From the IMG/VR virus record IMGVR_UViG_3300005467_000029, positions 1 through 35,601 of that record: a stretch of DNA of 35,601 nt; one strand, given 5' to 3'. How positions within the stretch are numbered: the stretch's first letter is position 1; every line of letters starts with the position of its first letter. Of this stretch, positions 34,083-35,601 are shown one piece after another. The position numbers and the translations under genes were made by a program. Below the pieces are notes generated by a model. It made no database searches. It had not been told where the DNA came from and saw only the letters and a list, made by a program, of their open reading frames with translations. The stretch is from a virus.

Positions 34083-34849
34083 GCGGCCTCCTGGCCGCAA
34101 GCAATCATCCGGTCGAGCAGGTCGAGAGCGCTGGCCTGCATCTCTGCGCGGAGGTCTTTCAGCAGCTCGTCGTAGCCCGGCCGCATTTCGGCGTACACGA
34201 AGCTGTACGTGGCGTCGTACACGCTCTGATTCGCTGGCTTGTTCTTGATCGCCTCGACGATCTTGGGAGCAAGGTCGGCTGCCCCGGCTGCCCCGGCTGC
34301 CCCGGCTGCCCCGGCTGCCCCGGCTGCCCCGGCTGCCCCGGCTGCCCCGGCTACTAACAAGTTCCGAAGCTTCTCTGCGAGCTGCGCTCGCCGATCGCTT
34401 CGGAACTTGTAGGCCACGTCCGCTGCGCTTCTCAGAGCATCGCGCGCGGCAATCGAGGTCTCCGTGTTGACGACCTGGAGCAGCTGCTCCAGGCGTTCCG
34501 CTTCCTCGGTCCAACCGGCACGCCGGAATGCCTTCGGCACGGCAACCCGGGTGCACCAATCAGCCGCCAGGTATGCCCGGCGCCGCTCGACTTCCTTGGG
34601 AGCAGCCGTCCCGACCAGCTTGACGATGTAGGGTTTGAGCATCTGACGGTCGGTGTCGTTCAGCGAATCGTTCCAGCGCCGCATGAAGGCGGCAATCACG
34701 CGGCTCGTGCACTTCGGCGAGTCCGACCAGTCCTCGCCGGCGACATAGGCGACAGCCTCCATCACGCAGAACTGCGAGTCAGGCTGATGTGAACCCTTGA
34801 GCAGGACCAGCTTCTCGAGGTCGAGGTCGCGCACGATCGTCGTGGTCAT
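34079..34849 (-). CDS. Conserved phage protein with an (Gly-Ala-Ala)8 linker
   Basis: 256 residues, ATG 34847-34849 just after the upstream TAA. Opening MTTTIVRDLDLEKLVLLKGSH followed by CVMEAVAYVAGEDWSD and VIAAFMRRWNDSL is a pattern I recall in actinobacterial and phage proteins of unknown function. Residues about 168-191 are eight Gly-Ala-Ala units made by a tandem DNA repeat; they divide the protein into a main domain and a C-terminal helical part (YDELLKDLRAEM). Cys100 and His21 sit near the family-conserved patches. The linker length could vary between isolates. Confidence 0.7.
   Translation of the reverse strand: MTTTIVRDLDLEKLVLLKGSHQPDSQFCVMEAVAYVAGEDWSDSPKCTSRVIAAFMRRWNDSLNDTDRQMLKPYIVKLVGTAAPKEVERRRAYLAADWCTRVAVPKAFRRAGWTEEAERLEQLLQVVNTETSIAARDALRSAADVAYKFRSDRRAQLAEKLRNLLVAGAAGAAGAAGAAGAAGAAGAAGAADLAPKIVEAIKNKPANQSVYDATYSFVYAEMRPGYDELLKDLRAEMQASALDLLDRMIACGQEAA
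34277..34348. repeat. Tandem repeat, 8 perfect copies of a 9-bp unit (GGCTGCCCC)
   Basis: Eight identical 9-bp copies with no mismatch, followed by a partial GGCT. The unit length keeps frame and encodes Gly-Ala-Ala on the minus strand. Perfect identity at synonymous positions means recent expansion by slippage or a constraint on the DNA itself. No spacers, so not a CRISPR array. Confidence 0.9.
34357..34410. repeat. Perfect 14-bp inverted repeat around a 26-base spacer
   Basis: ACAAGTTCCGAAGC (34357-34370) and GCTTCGGAACTTGT (34397-34410) are exact reverse complements. The left arm starts nine bases after the 9-bp tandem repeat ends. Both arms encode protein (the chain around residues 148-165), so it could be chance, but a 14-bp perfect match at this spacing is unusual. 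Possible RNA hairpin or site for a protein dimer. Confidence 0.7.
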
Positions 34850-35272
34850 TTAAATAGCCTCCGATTCAGATTGAGAGACGGTTCCTGCTTTGCGGGCATC
34901 GACGATCCGTTGCACGCCACCGTTGGCGAGCAGCTCGTTTCGGGCGTGAGGGAAACCGGCTGCCGTCGCGTCCTTTGAGAGCGTCCGACTCTGTGTATCG
35001 ATGAGTTCCGACTGTTCCGTAAAGTCAGCGCGGATCTGAGCGCGGACCTCTGCCTTCTGCGCGTTGCGCTCCTCGATGTCGGCAAGATGGCGCTGGGCCG
35101 AGCGGAGGTCTTTGCGAGCTCCGACTTCGTCAGCGCGATCGAGCTCCTCCTGGGTGTCGAGGAACTTCAACAGCCGGACCTCGCGGGTAATGAACTCCCG
35201 TTGTTCGCCGGCGAGGAACAGCGCCTCCTCGGCCAGCTGCAGGACCTGCCGCTTGGCAGTCGTGTTGTTCAT
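34850..35272 (-). CDS. Helical coiled-coil protein, unknown function
   Basis: 140 residues; ATG 35270-35272 overlapping the preceding stop (ATGA). Almost entirely helical and charged: LQLAEEALFLAGEQREFITR, LDTQEELDRADEVGARKD, QRHLADIEERNAQKAEVRAQ. Likely a coiled coil. No motif. Neighbours are also uncharacterised. Confidence 0.6.
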   Translation of the reverse strand: MNNTTAKRQVLQLAEEALFLAGEQREFITREVRLLKFLDTQEELDRADEVGARKDLRSAQRHLADIEERNAQKAEVRAQIRADFTEQSELIDTQSRTLSKDATAAGFPHARNELLANGGVQRIVDARKAGTVSQSESEAI

Positions 35273-35517
35273 TTGCTAGCGACCCTCGGTTCATCAGGTC
35301 GATCCCAGCCTTCGCCGAACCAGCGCGCGGCAGTGAGCTTTTCTCGGACCACCGAAACGTCGTGCACGCTGATCTGACTCACGAGCTGTGCGATTCCCTC
35401 TTCAGCCTCGGCAGAAGCCGTCGCGGTGTTGACTGGAAATTCACACTCGATCGTGAGCTTGACGATCGACGTGACGCCATCGGGGATCAGATGCCACCTG
35501 ATCGAGATCTCGCTCAT
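35269..35517 (-). CDS. Small protein, unknown function
   Basis: 82 residues; the ATG at 35515-35517 overlaps the stop of the upstream partial gene (ATGA), which favours it over a start four codons earlier. Beta-rich start (EISIRWHLIPDGVTSIVKLT) and a helix with AEAEEGIAQLVSQIS. No motif seen. Confidence 0.6.
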   Translation of the reverse strand: MSEISIRWHLIPDGVTSIVKLTIECEFPVNTATASAEAEEGIAQLVSQISVHDVSVVREKLTAARWFGEGWDRPDEPRVASK

Positions 35518-35601
35518 TTCGCATCCCACCTTTCATCGCAGCCACCAATGGGCCGGGCGGGATCGCAGTGGAATGACGGCTTCTGATGGCCGTGCTTGAA
35601 G
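35514..35601 (-). CDS. Partial gene: C-terminal 28 residues only
   Basis: An open frame enters from the window edge and ends with TGA at 35514-35516, overlapping the next ATG. The visible residues include HGHQKPSFHC and GGCDERWDAK. Too short to assign. The two Cys and three His in this tail hint at a metal site, as in many of its neighbours. Confidence 0.5.
   Translation of the reverse strand, partial: FKHGHQKPSFHCDPARPIGGCDERWDAK

Noticed and set aside
34277-34348. CRISPR-like array
   Set aside because: Contiguous 9-bp units without spacers, in frame within a gene; a coding tandem repeat explains it.
33054-34559. A 501-residue minus-strand frame including an (Ser-Arg-Gly) repeat
   Set aside because: The first 159 residues are the 9-bp tandem repeat and its surroundings read in a wrong frame over the upstream gene; the ATGA-coupled start at 34082 is used instead.

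Overview
The window is a contiguous stretch of a tailed double-stranded DNA phage (or prophage) genome with high G+C, from a high-G+C bacterial host that the sequence does not identify. Every gene I can support is on the minus strand, so transcription runs from high to low coordinates and the gene order reads right to left. Most junctions are ATGA, GTGA or TTGA stop/start overlaps, the mark of long translationally coupled operons. No gene-free stretch exceeds 300 bases. I see no tRNA, rRNA, integrase, repressor, CRISPR array or insertion sequence. A long tape measure and an HK97-type set of head and tail-tube genes, with no sheath gene, point to a siphovirus.

Region by region, in transcription order. 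(1) About 35601-30480, early/DNA-handling genes: small unknowns, a conserved protein with a repeat-filled Gly-Ala-Ala linker, a zinc-binding candidate recombination protein beside a PD-(D/E)XK nuclease, and a ParB-like protein without a ParA. (2) About 30491-23573, an accessory and replication block: small zinc-cluster proteins, an HxlR-like winged helix, HNH proteins, a HerA-like ATPase with two C-terminal winged helices, a C39/papain-like cysteine protease, and a replication-type HNH protein that seems to start at CTG. (3) About 23576-20519: a RuvC-like resolvase, neighbouring genes resembling sigma-70 region 4 and region 2, small zinc proteins and three small membrane proteins. (4) About 20446-14398, packaging: HNH, small terminase, large terminase, a zinc protein, a 44-residue acidic peptide, a DUF6527-like protein and a 947-residue portal protein. 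(5) 14394-9851, head: small structural proteins, a protease-scaffold fusion and the major capsid protein, then a terminator hairpin. (6) 9787-1, connector and tail: zinc-ribbon protein, adaptor, gp10-like protein, tail terminator, tail tube, tail-assembly chaperone with a -1 frameshift, tape measure, and two large tail-tip proteins, the last running off the window.

The most unusual element is the portal gene. Between the portal core and its conserved C-terminal tail it carries a complete histidine-phosphatase (phosphoglycerate-mutase-like) domain with an intact phosphate pocket (RHG at 601-603, R651, H742). Other points worth attention are the double slippery frameshift site AAACCCTTTC, the CTG start with an ideal ribosome-binding site, the possible split sigma factor, a cluster of GTTTCAC parS-like half-sites, and an 8 x 9-bp repeat next to a perfect 14-bp inverted repeat. 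Functions are inferred from motifs and gene order read by eye; no database search was run.
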